A DNA stretch of 64,000 bases from Streptomyces qinzhouensis (GCF_007856155.1 NZ_CP042266.1:6138001-6202000); one strand, 5' to 3'. Positions 1 to 8,912 are shown, counted from the stretch's first letter. Numbers and translations are program-made. The notes: generated by a model not told the origin, from the letters alone.

Positions 1-366
1 GGAGCGGCCGGCGGCGGTGCCTCGGCGTCCGAGGACGGCGAACGGGACTCTCTGACGAGCCTTCTGGAGGCCGTGCCGAGCTTCCGGGGCGACATGGTCG
101 TCCCGGAGCGGCCCGCGCCCGCCGAGGCCGAGGAGAGCGCTGTGGAGCCCGAGGCGGAGGAGACGGTCGCGCCCGCGGCGTCGGCGGGGGCGGGATCCGC
201 GTACGCCGACGTTCTGATGCCGCGTTCGGTCGCGGGCCACCGGGACCGGCTGATCGGGACCACCGACCGGCAGGCCGAGGCGGACGGCGTCCGTCCGGGA
301 CGGCGGGCCGCCGTCCCGAGCTGGGACGAGATCGTCTTCGGCACGCGCCGCAAAAAGCAGGACTGA
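1..366 (+). CDS. sepH: Septation protein SepH, C-terminal part
   Basis: Open from base 1 to a TGA at 364-366, so only the last 121 residues are visible. The end AVPSWDEIVFGTRRKK is the characteristic basic tail of the Streptomyces DUF3071 protein SepH, which stimulates FtsZ assembly at sporulation septa. The preceding part is an acidic, Ala/Glu/Pro-rich linker (EAEESAVEPEAEETVAP), as expected of the disordered C-terminal half of the family. The N-terminal DUF3071/HTH part lies outside the window, so identification rests on the tail alone. A strong hairpin follows directly. Confidence 0.8.
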   Translation, partial: GAAGGGASASEDGERDSLTSLLEAVPSFRGDMVVPERPAPAEAEESAVEPEAEETVAPAASAGAGSAYADVLMPRSVAGHRDRLIGTTDRQAEADGVRPGRRAAVPSWDEIVFGTRRKKQD

Positions 367-369
367 CCG

Positions 370-401
370 CCGGCGGCGGCCCGGGAAAGGGCCGCCGCCG
401 G
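370..401. terminator. Bidirectional terminator between sepH and the amidotransferase
   Basis: Perfect 13-bp inverted repeat: CCGGCGGCGGCCC at 370-382 and its complement at 389-401, with a 6-base loop GGGAAA. It sits between two convergent genes and can serve both. There is no U-tract, as is usual in Streptomyces. Confidence 0.85.
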
Positions 402-407
402 GGCCGG

Positions 408-1220
408 TCACGGGGCCGGAGTGCCCGCCGCCGCCCGGACGAAGGCATCGAAGATCCGCTGCTGGGCGGGGTCGTCGTGAGCCGTGTCCTCCGGATGCCA
501 CTGAACAGCGGTCAGCCAGTCCTGCGCACCGACGAGTTCCAGCGCCTCAGCCGTGCCGTCCGCCGCCCGTGCCGTGACCCGCAGTCCGTCGCCGAGCAGG
601 CCGACCCGCTGCCGGTGATGACAGGAGGCCCGCACCGTCTCGTTGCCGGCGATCCGCGCTATCCGGGAGCCGGGGCGCAGTGTCACCGGATGCACCAGAT
701 GCCGGTGACCCGTCTCCGCGCCGTGCGCGTCCTCGCGCAGGGTGCCGCCGAGCACGGTGTTCACGATGTGGAGTCCGCGGCAGACCGCCAGGATCGGCAG
801 TCCGGTACGCAGCGCCTGACGGGCCAGCTCCAGATCGAAACCGTCCTGCTCCGCGTCGTCCGCGTCGTCCGCGTCGTCCGTGTGGTCCGTGTTGCGGGTG
901 TTGCGGGTGTTGTCGGGGTCGCTCGGGGTACCGCGGTCGTGGGAGCCGTCGTGGAGCGAGCCGTCCTTGGCGTACCGGTGCGGTGCGATGTCTCCGCCAC
1001 CGGGCAGCAGCACTCCGTCGAAGCGGGCGAGCCGGGCCGCCACGTCGTCCGCGTAGGCGAATCCCCCCGGTGCGTACGGATGGAGGGCGACGGGCTCACC
1101 ACCGGCCCGCCACACCGCGTCCACGAGGGGGCGGGCACTGACCACGGCGGTGCCCGGAAGACCGGGAGCCGACGGAGAGAAGCGGGCGGGGACGGCGATG
1201 AGAGGTCTGGGCAGGGTCAC
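408..1220 (-). CDS. Class-I glutamine amidotransferase / gamma-glutamyl-GABA hydrolase family
   Basis: 270 aa from a GTG at 1220-1218 (MTLPRPLIAVPARF). The open frame runs further upstream but that extension is Arg/Pro-rich and not protein-like. Peptidase C26 features: VLLPGGGDIAPHRY near the N-terminus, the nucleophile elbow LAVCRGLHIVN with the catalytic Cys, and a late QWHPEDT carrying the His-x-Glu of the triad. These enzymes hydrolyse gamma-glutamyl amides such as gamma-glutamyl-GABA or gamma-glutamyl polyamines; the substrate here is not deducible. Between the GGGD motif and the elbow lies an inserted low-complexity stretch (NTRNTRNT, then DDADDADDAE) encoded by short tandem repeats at about 850-920. 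Convergent with sepH. Confidence 0.85.
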   Translation of the reverse strand: MTLPRPLIAVPARFSPSAPGLPGTAVVSARPLVDAVWRAGGEPVALHPYAPGGFAYADDVAARLARFDGVLLPGGGDIAPHRYAKDGSLHDGSHDRGTPSDPDNTRNTRNTDHTDDADDADDAEQDGFDLELARQALRTGLPILAVCRGLHIVNTVLGGTLREDAHGAETGHRHLVHPVTLRPGSRIARIAGNETVRASCHHRQRVGLLGDGLRVTARAADGTAEALELVGAQDWLTAVQWHPEDTAHDDPAQQRIFDAFVRAAAGTPAP

Positions 1221-1911
1221 GGGCGGTCCAGGGGTCGGTGCGGGCCGGGCCGTCGCCGGAGAGCCGCGCCGGCCCTCGATGGGAAAGGACTGTGATGAAC
1301 GACCGGCCTGACGCGGCCGTGGTCGCGCCGGGGGAACGGAATGATTCCGGACTTCCGCGCGGAAGGGTAGCCACCCGCTTCCGGCCGACCCGGCGGCAAG
1401 GACACGGAACCCCGGGTGGCCGCCGCGGAGAACGGGCGACAGAGGGCGCACATGTGGTGCTCCGCCGGTGACGGCCGTCGACGGGCGCAGCGCGGCCGGG
1501 GGCCTGTGACGGCGTCCCGGCGGTGAGAAGCCGTTCCACGGCGATGGGCGACAGGCGGCAGGCCGTGGGGTGTCGGCGGGAAATCGCGCGGACACCCGGA
1601 GCGGATCCGGTCGGGAAGGGCCGCCGACGGCGGCCGCGGGGGATGGGTCCGTCCCGCGCGGCCACCGCCGACGGCGGGCCGTGGTCCGCCGGTTCCGGTC
1701 GGCGGACCACGATGCCGGTCGGGTCTGCTCAGGTCTCCTCAGGTCTGCTCAAGCCGGTCTCGTACGGCTCTGATCGAATCCCACCGGCCGCGTTCGGATC
1801 GGATCGGATGCGAACGGGCCCGATCGAACCTGCGAGGCTCTGTTCGCTTCGAAGGTCCCTTGTGGTGTGCCTCTGTGGTCGGTACGGGGCGATGAGAGCC
1901 CTCGGGACAGG
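1221..1911. other. Non-coding gap rich in repeats next to the ParB-like gene
   Basis: No convincing gene in 690 bases; the frames crossing it are Arg/Pro-rich shadows. Its right third holds an unusual concentration of repeats, listed separately. It must contain the amidotransferase promoter (minus strand, upstream of 1220) and any terminator of the ParB-like gene. Confidence 0.6.
1681..1830. repeat. Cluster of inverted and direct repeats, possible ParB-like binding region
   Basis: Seen directly: a perfect 10-bp inverted repeat GTGGTCCGCC (1681-1690) / GGCGGACCAC (1701-1710); three head-to-tail 10-bp units GGTCTGCTCA, GGTCTCCTCA, GGTCTGCTCA (1722-1751); GATCGAATC (1772-1780) and GATCGAACC (1822-1830), 50 bases apart; and GTTCG (1792-1796) / CGAAC (1811-1815) flanking three copies of GGATC or GGATG. 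The 10-bp period equals one helical turn. The array starts about 80 bases past the stop of a ParB-like gene, so a centromere-like or autoregulatory role is possible. It does not match the chromosomal parS site. Confidence 0.5.
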
Positions 1912-2850
1912 TCAGACCTGACGGGGCGCGGCCAGCCGACGGGCCGCCCTGGCTTCCTTCTCCGCCTCCTGCCACAGCCGCTGGAGCATGCGCCGCCGCT
2001 CAGAGGGGCGCATCCGGGCGATCGCGATCTCCGCACAGGCGGCACCGTCGGCCCAGGGCATCGTCACGATCCCGCGCTGGCGCGGAATCCCGGCCATGGT
2101 CCCCGGCGGGGCGTGCACCCGAGCCGGATGCCGGTGGTCGGACGTCCTCGCCCCGCGTGCCTCGGGGTTCCTCGATGCCGAGGCCGCCGCCCTGGCGTCC
2201 GCCCGCTGCTTCTGCTGCTGCGGGCTGAGCCGGGAGAGATTGCGCACATGGACGACCTTGCGCCGGCCCGCCAGCAGGTCCGCCTGGAGCTCCGGGCCGA
2301 GTTCGAGAACGGACAGCTTGGAGGAGATCGTCGACTGGGCGATGCCCAGCCGCTTGGCGGCCTTGTTCTGGGAGCCGTAGAACTCCACCAGCTTCTTCAG
2401 GGCGTACGCCTGCTCCAGCGGGTTCATATCGTCCCGGTGGACATTGGCGACGAACGCCGCCTCCAGGAGAGAGCGGTCGGTCGAGACGAGGGCGTCGTCC
2501 ACACTGACGCGGACGCTGGCCAGTCCCGCCCTGCGCGCCGCCTCCAGCCGCCGGTGGCCGTCGACGACGATGTAGCGGGCGCCCGGGTCCAGTTCGGCGG
2601 CACGGGCCGGTCGCTCCCGTACGTACGCCTCCACCGAAGCAACCGTGATGGCGTTGACGAGGCCGATCTCCCGGATGCTGGTGGTCAGCGGTTCGAGGTC
2701 GCGCAGGGCCTCCCGAGGGTTGTCGGGATTCCGGCCGATGGAGCCGAGTTTCAGCTCCGACGGCTGCCCGTCTTCGGTCTCCTGGTCCGTGGCACTCTGG
2801 GATCGTGTCTGGTGCGTCCTGTCGGTCTCGATGAACATATCGGAAGACAT
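1912..2850 (-). CDS. ParB/RepB/Spo0J-family DNA-binding protein
   Basis: 312 aa starting MSSDMFIETD. Residues about 30-120 form the ParB N-terminal (CTPase-type) domain: LGSIGRNPDNPREAL, then the VVDGHRRLEAARRAG signature. Residues about 150-190 form an HTH (NKAAKRLGIAQSTISSKLSV). The C-terminal 110 residues are basic and Ala/Arg-rich and do not look like the usual dimerisation domain. Chromosomal Streptomyces parB sits beside parA near oriC; here there is no parA, so this is an accessory paralogue, either a KorB/SopB-like regulator or a plasmid or phage relic. It is divergent from the AfsR-like gene across 152 bases carrying an inverted repeat. Confidence 0.8.
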   Translation of the reverse strand: MSSDMFIETDRTHQTRSQSATDQETEDGQPSELKLGSIGRNPDNPREALRDLEPLTTSIREIGLVNAITVASVEAYVRERPARAAELDPGARYIVVDGHRRLEAARRAGLASVRVSVDDALVSTDRSLLEAAFVANVHRDDMNPLEQAYALKKLVEFYGSQNKAAKRLGIAQSTISSKLSVLELGPELQADLLAGRRKVVHVRNLSRLSPQQQKQRADARAAASASRNPEARGARTSDHRHPARVHAPPGTMAGIPRQRGIVTMPWADGAACAEIAIARMRPSERRRMLQRLWQEAEKEARAARRLAAPRQV

Positions 2851-2941
2851 GCTGGTGAGCCCTTTCCTCTTACGTGCCGCCCGAGTTCCCCGTGTTCAAG
2901 CCCGAGCAGACGGCAAATGTCGCAGGTCTCACCGGCCAGAG

Positions 2942-2962
2942 CTTGGCCAACTCATTGCCAAG
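2942..2962. promoter_or_regulatory. Inverted repeat between ParB-like and AfsR-like genes
   Basis: CTTGGC (2942-2947) and GCCAAG (2957-2962) with a 9-base spacer, followed by further TTGCCA units, so TTGSCA half-sites recur here. It lies 40 bases upstream of the AfsR-like start in the shared promoter region. It looks like an operator for one of the two divergent regulators; which one is inference. Confidence 0.5.
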
Positions 2963-3002
2963 CGCTTGCCACGGAGCGGGGTGATTGCGGAGGATTCACG
3001 AC

Positions 3003-6000
3003 ATGACCGATGGGGGAATGCGGTTCCGGATCCTCGGCGGCCTGGAATGGACCGTCGACCGCGCGTCGTTGCGCATCGGGCGGCGCCGTGAACGGCTGCT
3101 GCTCGGCCTGCTGCTGCTCGACGTCGGCCGCGTGGTCCCGGCAAACAGACTGATCAGTCTTCTTTGGGACGAAGGCCAGCCGCCTTCGAGTGCCCGGGGC
3201 AGCCTTCAGGTTCATGTTTCGCGTCTCCGGGGCCGGTTCACGGCCGAGGATGCCGAGCACTACGGCTTCGCGCTGGTGAAGTCGGGCGACGGCTATCTGA
3301 TCGAAGGCGATCCCAGCGCCGTCGACCTGCACCGCTTCCGCTCCTCGCTGCTCCGAGCCGAACGCGCCGACAATCTCGACGAGCGGCTGAGGCGGCTCGA
3401 CGCGGCCTTGGCCGACTGGGGCGGTCCGGTGCTGGCGGGCACCGCGCCCGAAGGGCTGGTGCGCCGCCTGGGGGCCGGTTTCGAGGAGTCGTACATCTCC
3501 GCGGTAACCCAGCGGGCGGAGACCCGGCTGCTGCTGGGCCGCCGTGAACTGGTTCTGGACGAGCTGGCGCGGGCCACGGCGGAGCATCCGCACCACGAGC
3601 GGCTCGCCATGCTGAGGATGATCGCGCTGTACCGCGCCGACCACCGCGGCGAGGCGCTGGAGGTCTACAACGAGACCCGTACCCGGCTCGCCGAGGACCT
3701 CGGTCTGGACCCGGGCGCCGACCTCCAGCACGTACAGAACATGATCCTGCGGGCCGATCCCCTCCTGCTGGACGATGCCGTCGTGCCCCGTACCGAACGC
3801 GGCCGCGGCGACGTTTCCGGCCGTGCGGGATGGTTCCTGGGGGCCGTGCCCAATCCGCGCGCCGGCGGCGCCGGTGAACGGGTGCCCGGCGGCAGGCCGG
3901 GGGGCCCGCAGCTCCGGTCCGGCGGCGGCGCGGAGCTGTCCACGGGCGGCCGACGGGAGCGGGACCTTCGTACGGGTGGTTCCGGAGGCATCGGCGAGCA
4001 CGACGGTACGGGGGAGGGCGCCGCCCCCGGCACCGCGGGCGACGGCACCGGCGCCGGGCTCGACCACGGACACGCCTCCCTCCGTACGTCCGGCCACGGC
4101 CACCGCCTTGCCACCGGCCATGGACATGCCTCGGGCCATGGACCCGGCTCCGGGCAGGGGCCCGCCCCGGGCCACGGTCACGACCACGCGCGCTCCCACG
4201 ACGACTATGCGGCGGGACCGGTACGCCCCGAGGCCGAGTCGGTCCAGCGCCAGTCCCGGACCGGCGCGTTCATCGGACGGGCCAAGGAACTGGCCCTGAT
4301 GGGGCGGCTCGTCGAGGAGGCGCGCGGCGGCTCGGGCGTGCTGATGATCGTGGGCCCCGCGGGCAGCGGCAAGACCGCGCTGGCGCTCCACTGGTGCCGG
4401 AGCTCCCGTGAGGCCTTCCCCGACGGCCAGCTCTTCCTCGACCTGCGCGGTCACAGCGACGAGAGCCCGATGCGCCCCAAGGAGGCGCTGTCCGGACTGC
4501 TGCGCGCGCTGGGCATCCCGTACCAGAACATTCCGCATGAACTCGCGGAGATGGCGGAGCTGTACCAGAGCACCCTTGCCGACCGGCGCGTCCTGATCGT
4601 GCTCGATAATGCGGAATCAGCGGATCAGGTACGGCAACTGCTGCCGTACGACACCGGATGCCTCGCCTTGGTCACCAGCCGCAACCGCCTGGGGTCGCTG
4701 ATCGTCACGCACGGCGCGTCCATGCTGCCGCTCCAGCCGCTGGCGTCCGAGGAGGCCAAGGCGCTGGTGCGCAGTGTGGTCGGGGCGCGCCGGGCCGAGG
4801 CGGAGCCCGAGGCGCTCGGCGACCTCGTCGCGATCTGCGGACGCAGTCCGCTCGCGCTGCGGATCGCCGCCGCCAATCTGGCCCTGCACCCCGACAGCCT
4901 GATCGCCCATCACGTACGGGAGCTGCGGTCCGGGAATCCCCTGGAGACACTGGCGGTGGCGGGCGATCCGGACGCGGCGGTGCGCCGGACCTTCGAGCTG
5001 TCGTACCGGCGGCTGGACCCGGACGCGCGGGACGCGTTCCGGCTTCTGGGCATCCTGCCGGGGCCGGTGACGACGGTACCGGCCGTCGCGGCGCTGCTCG
5101 GCCGCTCCGTGACGGCCGCCAGCGGGATCCTCGACCGGCTCTTCGCGGAGCATCTGGTCGAGCGGATCGGCCGGGACCGGCTGCGGCTGCACGATCTGAT
5201 CTGGTGGTACGCCCGGCTTCTGGTGGAAGCAGGGGATCCGGTTCCTGTTCAGCGGGAGGCCCGCCGCCGGCTGCTGCGCTGGTACGCCGTCTCCGCCGAC
5301 TCCGCGGCCCGCTGTCTCTATCCGCAGATGCTGCGGCTGGAGGTGACCCCGGTGGGGGCCGACGCCCGTCCGGCCACCTTCGACGATCCGCAGCGCGCGG
5401 CCGACTGGTTCGACGCGGAGCACGCGGACCTGGTGCGGCTGATCGAGGCCGAGGCGCCGGGCGACGGCGGTACGGCGGTGAGGGCGGGCGGAAACGGTGC
5501 TCTTGGTTCCGCTGATTCCCCTGGTTCTCCTGATTTCGCTGATTCCGCGCCGGACTCCAGCGTCTGGATCATCGCCGACATCCTCCGCGGCTATTTCTGG
5601 CTCCGCAGGCACACCGACTCCTGGGCGGCGGTTGCCGCGGTCGGCCTGCGGACCGCGAAGGAGGCCGGGGACTTCCGCGGCCAGGCCGCGGCCCATCAGA
5701 GCCTGGGGCTGGTCAGCTTCACCCGCGGGGACCTGGAGCTGAGCCGTAACCACTTCGAACAGGCCATCGAGTTGGCCCGGCGGGTCGGCTGGGGGGTGGC
5801 CGAGTCCGTCGCGCTGTCCAACCTCGCGGGGGTCTCCGGCGACCTCGGACGGCTCAGCCAGGCCGCCGAGTACTACGGCCAGTCCATCGCGATCGACCGC
5901 AAGCTCCGCCGCAGCCCCTCCCAGCCGTTCCTCGGGCTCGGTGAGGTGCTGCACAGCATGGGGCGGCTGCGCGAGGCGGAGCGGCTGTGCCGCCGCGCCC

Positions 6001-6710
6001 TCGCGCTCTCCCACAAGATCGGGGCTCCCGACAGCCCCTCGCGGATCAGTTGCACCCTGGCGACGATCTCCCTCGATCTGGGTCTGCTGGTGACGGCGCA
6101 GGAACTGGCCATGACCTCCCGCAGGGGCTTCCAGGCCATCGGGAACCTCCCGGGCGAGGCGGAGGTCCTCAGCGTGCTCGCCATGATCGGCGCCGAAGCG
6201 GGCGACGGACAGGGCGCACTGCGGGCCGCCCTGACGGCGTGCCGGCTCAGCCGGCGCTCGGGGCGGCCCCGGCTGCGGCTCGACGCGATGATCGCGATGG
6301 GGCACGCGCGGTATCAGCTCGGCCAGTACGAGCGGGCCCTGGAGCACTTCCGGATCGCCAGGGAGACGGCCGAGGACATCGGCTACCTCAAGGGGCGCAC
6401 GATGGCCCTGCTCGGGCTCGGGGTCTGCGCGACGCGTATTCACCGGCCGCTGGAGGCCCTCGGGTACGCGGCGTCCGCGCTCAGTCTTGCCAAGGAGTCC
6501 CAGCTGAGGCTCCAGGAGGGGCAGGCGCAGGCGGTGATCGCTCTCTCGCAGGCCGCGTGCGGAGACCCCGTCTCGGCGGCGCGGGCGGGACGCCTGGCCG
6601 AGGACATCTACGCCGCTACGGGGTACCGCCCCCTGCATTCGCCGTTCGGGCGCCCGATGGAAGGGCTGCCGACGGAGGACGAGTTCCCGGAACTGTGCCT
6701 TCCCACCTGA
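3003..6710 (+). CDS. AfsR/SARP-family transcriptional regulator (BTAD, NB-ARC, TPR)
   Basis: 1235 aa from ATG 3003, chosen because GGAGG lies 9 bases upstream; the open frame starts at a TTG 18 bases earlier. Order: winged-helix DNA-binding domain (residues about 5-90, FRILGGLEWTV ... GSLQVHVSRLRGRF); bacterial transcriptional activation domain (about 95-250); a disordered linker about 270-410 whose end is rich in Gly-His (GHGHASGHGPGSG); NB-ARC ATPase with P-loop GPAGSGKT at about 450; C-terminal TPRs (about 860-1200, e.g. RGDLELSRNHFEQAIELA). Such SARPs activate secondary-metabolite or developmental genes and use ATP-driven oligomerisation. No biosynthetic cluster is in the window, so it may act at a distance. 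The His-rich linker is unusual and might bind metal. Confidence 0.9.
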   Translation: MTDGGMRFRILGGLEWTVDRASLRIGRRRERLLLGLLLLDVGRVVPANRLISLLWDEGQPPSSARGSLQVHVSRLRGRFTAEDAEHYGFALVKSGDGYLIEGDPSAVDLHRFRSSLLRAERADNLDERLRRLDAALADWGGPVLAGTAPEGLVRRLGAGFEESYISAVTQRAETRLLLGRRELVLDELARATAEHPHHERLAMLRMIALYRADHRGEALEVYNETRTRLAEDLGLDPGADLQHVQNMILRADPLLLDDAVVPRTERGRGDVSGRAGWFLGAVPNPRAGGAGERVPGGRPGGPQLRSGGGAELSTGGRRERDLRTGGSGGIGEHDGTGEGAAPGTAGDGTGAGLDHGHASLRTSGHGHRLATGHGHASGHGPGSGQGPAPGHGHDHARSHDDYAAGPVRPEAESVQRQSRTGAFIGRAKELALMGRLVEEARGGSGVLMIVGPAGSGKTALALHWCRSSREAFPDGQLFLDLRGHSDESPMRPKEALSGLLRALGIPYQNIPHELAEMAELYQSTLADRRVLIVLDNAESADQVRQLLPYDTGCLALVTSRNRLGSLIVTHGASMLPLQPLASEEAKALVRSVVGARRAEAEPEALGDLVAICGRSPLALRIAAANLALHPDSLIAHHVRELRSGNPLETLAVAGDPDAAVRRTFELSYRRLDPDARDAFRLLGILPGPVTTVPAVAALLGRSVTAASGILDRLFAEHLVERIGRDRLRLHDLIWWYARLLVEAGDPVPVQREARRRLLRWYAVSADSAARCLYPQMLRLEVTPVGADARPATFDDPQRAADWFDAEHADLVRLIEAEAPGDGGTAVRAGGNGALGSADSPGSPDFADSAPDSSVWIIADILRGYFWLRRHTDSWAAVAAVGLRTAKEAGDFRGQAAAHQSLGLVSFTRGDLELSRNHFEQAIELARRVGWGVAESVALSNLAGVSGDLGRLSQAAEYYGQSIAIDRKLRRSPSQPFLGLGEVLHSMGRLREAERLCRRALALSHKIGAPDSPSRISCTLATISLDLGLLVTAQELAMTSRRGFQAIGNLPGEAEVLSVLAMIGAEAGDGQGALRAALTACRLSRRSGRPRLRLDAMIAMGHARYQLGQYERALEHFRIARETAEDIGYLKGRTMALLGLGVCATRIHRPLEALGYAASALSLAKESQLRLQEGQAQAVIALSQAACGDPVSAARAGRLAEDIYAATGYRPLHSPFGRPMEGLPTEDEFPELCLPT

Positions 6711-6775
6711 CCGTGCCCGGTGCGGGAGTTGCCCCCGGGAGCCGGCCGCCCCGCTGTCGATCGGCATCTGCATAT

Positions 6776-6817
6776 GTATCGGTGTACGTATCGGTATCGG
6801 TATCGGTATCGGTATCG
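6776..6817. repeat. GTATCG hexamer tandem repeat
   Basis: GTATCG at 6776-6781, a degenerate GTGTAC, then five perfect GTATCG copies at 6788-6817. It lies in the 314-base gap between the AfsR-like gene and the SepF-like gene. Either a microsatellite or phased sites upstream of the sepF-like promoter. Nothing else is recognisable in the gap. Confidence 0.8.
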
Positions 6818-7024
6818 GCGCAGGCGGGGGCGCGGGGCGCGGGGCGCGGGCGATGTCAGTGCCGTTGGATACGGTTTTGGTGCCGGGGTGGATCCGGTGG
6901 GGCGGCGCCGGGTTGCGCCGGGGGCGGACGGCGGAGCCCGAGCCGTTCGTCCGACGGTGAAAGATGCGCGGCCCACCCGTGTCGCTGTTTGGGCCGAACG
7001 GGTGAGGGGCGGGAGGATGGAGTC

Positions 7025-7444
7025 ATGAGCAGGTACGAAAGGTATGATGTCACGGACGAGCAGTGGGAGGGCCTGGCGCAGGTCGTCCCCTTGCGCGGTC
7101 GTGACGAATGGCCGTCACGGGTCGATCACCGGACCGCCCCCCAGGACTATGCGGCCGCGCGTCAGCGCCGGTTCATCGTGCTGAGAGTGCAGATCTTCGC
7201 GGATGCGCGGGAGGTCGCGGAGTATCTGGTCGGGGGGATTCCCGTGCTTCTCGACCTGACGGGCGCGGACACGGACGTGGCGAAGCGGATTCTCGACTTC
7301 AGCAGTGGTGTCGTCTTCGGGCTCGAATGCGGGATGCACCGGGTGGACCGGAATGTGTTCCTTCTGGCCCCGGCGGGTACGGAGGTCGACGGGATCACCG
7401 AGGCCGCGACGGGGAGCTTCACGACCACCCGGCCCCGCGTCTGA
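7025..7444 (+). CDS. SepF-like cell division protein (Sfl paralogue)
   Basis: 139 aa starting MSRYERYDVTDEQW, with GGGAGG 9-14 bases upstream of the ATG. Residues about 45-125 form the SepF (DUF552) fold: FIVLRVQIFADAREVAEYL, then PVLLDLTGADTDVAKRILDF, then FLLAPAGTEV. SepF links FtsZ to the membrane. Streptomyces carry one canonical sepF in the dcw cluster and two stand-alone SepF-like proteins, SflA and SflB, reported to keep FtsZ and DivIVA from ectopic positions during tip growth. The absence of division-cluster neighbours and the wider gene order argue for one of these paralogues, not sepF itself; I cannot decide which. Confidence 0.85.
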   Translation: MSRYERYDVTDEQWEGLAQVVPLRGRDEWPSRVDHRTAPQDYAAARQRRFIVLRVQIFADAREVAEYLVGGIPVLLDLTGADTDVAKRILDFSSGVVFGLECGMHRVDRNVFLLAPAGTEVDGITEAATGSFTTTRPRV

Positions 7445-7673
7445 CCCGCCGCCCCCGCGCCCGGTCTTCCCGGTGTCTGCCGCGGCGCCGCTTCCCGGTG
7501 CCGCCTTCCGGTGACGGTGACGGTTGACGTTGGTCCGGGGCGCGGGGACGGACGGCCGACGCTGCCCCACGCCGATGCGCGCCCACCGGACCCGGTGGGC
7601 CGGGTCGCCCGTTCGTAGGAAGGTGTCCGCGGCGGAACGGTTCGGCGGGCGGGCACTGCGTACCGTCCGGCGC

Positions 7674-8912
7674 ATGAACGACAACGGTCCACTCGTCACC
7701 GAGCCCCTCTTCCCGCCCGCCGGTTCCCCGTCCACCGCGGACGAGCCCCTCGCCTTGTCCGCTGCCGCTGAGGCCCCTTCCCTCTCCTTGTCCACCGCGG
7801 TCCGCCCCACCGTCTCCGAAGTACGGTTGTCCGCCTTCCGGATCCACCGCAGCGCCGTCTTCCGGCTGGCCCCGCTGACCTTGATCGCGGGCGCCAGCGG
7901 CAGTGGGAAATCGAGTGTCTTACAGGCGTACGAAGCCTTGGCGGACCTGGCCGGGGGCGCCCCGCTCGGCGAGGTTTTCGCCGCTCCGGAGTCCTGTGTC
8001 CCGGAGTGGGCGGAGGCCGACGCACAGGGCCGCCGCGGCTTCCGTATCGGCTGTACGGTCGACGGCCCGGCCGGTGCCGTACGGCTCGATCTGGCCGTAC
8101 AGGCCGAACCTCGTCTGAGGATCGTCGGTGAACGGCTGACCTGCGACGGGAGGACACTGCTCAGGACGGCGCTACGGGATCCCGAGCGGCCGGCGGTCCA
8201 AGCGGAGTGGCTCACCGCGGGGTCCGTGCCGGTGACCCGGGCACCGCTGCCCGACGACCGGTTGGGTACCGCGCTGCTGCCGCTGCGGGTCGCGGGCAAG
8301 ACGGAGGGACAGTTGCTGGTGCTCGCCGCGGCGGAGCAGGCCGTGGTCGCGCTGCGGTCGGTCTTCGCCTGCGACCCGCGGCCGTGGGGGATGCGGCGTC
8401 CGGTGGCCGTGGACGACGGCCGGCTCCGGCGGACCTGCGAGAACCTGGCCGAGGTACTGCACCGGACCCGTGACCAGTGCGTGAGGCGCCATGCCCGGCT
8501 GACCGCCGCGGCGCGGGCCGGCTGTCGGGGGGAGGTCGCTGAACTGGCGGTGGAGCAGCTGCCCGACGGGATGCTGCGGGCGCTGCTGGACCGGGGACCG
8601 GGACGGGCCGCGACCCCTGTCGAGCGGCTCGGGGAGGGCGAACTGCGCTTTCTCGCCCTGGCGCTGGTGCTGCTCACGGGGCCCGGTGTCCTTGCCATGG
8701 ACCGGGCGGCGGAGATCCCCGACGCGTATCAGTCCTTCACGGTCCTCGCGGACGGTTTCGACCGGGCTCTGGACGCACGGCAGGCCCGGGAACTGGTCTC
8801 GCTGGCCGCCGAAACGGCCGCGCGCGGGCATGTGCGGCTGGTGGGGGCGGTCTGTGACGCCTCGTTCGCGCGTGGGGTGGAGGGCGTCTCGGTGGTAGAT
8901 CTGGTGCCGTGA
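7674..8912 (+). CDS. RecF/SMC-like AAA-family ATPase
   Basis: 412 aa from ATG 7674 (MNDNGPLVTEPLFPPAG). A variable 45-residue N-terminus is followed by the recombination-type ATPase start: VRLSAFRIHRSAVFRLAP, then Walker [10 protein letters not shown] (residues about 73-81). Near the C-terminus a degenerate signature (LGEGELRFLALAL) precedes a Walker-B-like VLAMDRAAE. The gap between the two halves is too short for long SMC coiled coils, so it resembles OLD/RecF-type single-gene ATPases. It overlaps the next gene by 4 bases (GTGA), so it is translationally coupled to a nucleotide pyrophosphohydrolase; a role in DNA damage response or nucleotide sanitation is inference. Confidence 0.75.
   Translation: MNDNGPLVTEPLFPPAGSPSTADEPLALSAAAEAPSLSLSTAVRPTVSEVRLSAFRIHRSAVFRLAPLTLIAGASGSGKSSVLQAYEALADLAGGAPLGEVFAAPESCVPEWAEADAQGRRGFRIGCTVDGPAGAVRLDLAVQAEPRLRIVGERLTCDGRTLLRTALRDPERPAVQAEWLTAGSVPVTRAPLPDDRLGTALLPLRVAGKTEGQLLVLAAAEQAVVALRSVFACDPRPWGMRRPVAVDDGRLRRTCENLAEVLHRTRDQCVRRHARLTAAARAGCRGEVAELAVEQLPDGMLRALLDRGPGRAATPVERLGEGELRFLALALVLLTGPGVLAMDRAAEIPDAYQSFTVLADGFDRALDARQARELVSLAAETAARGHVRLVGAVCDASFARGVEGVSVVDLVP

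Noticed and set aside
1681..1830. Replication origin or chromosomal parS beside the ParB-like gene
   Set aside because: No match to the GTTTCACGTGAAAC parS palindrome, no parA, dnaA or rep gene; kept only as a repeat cluster of unknown role.
4617..6773. 718-residue minus-strand open frame inside the AfsR-like gene
   Set aside because: Arg/Gln/Pro-rich shadow without motifs, opposite the TPR region of a clear SARP.
6776..6817. Possible CRISPR-like repeats (also 42088-42168 and 10579-10616)
   Set aside because: Units are 6-23 bases with no unique spacers of constant length and no cas genes nearby; these are tandem or phased direct repeats.
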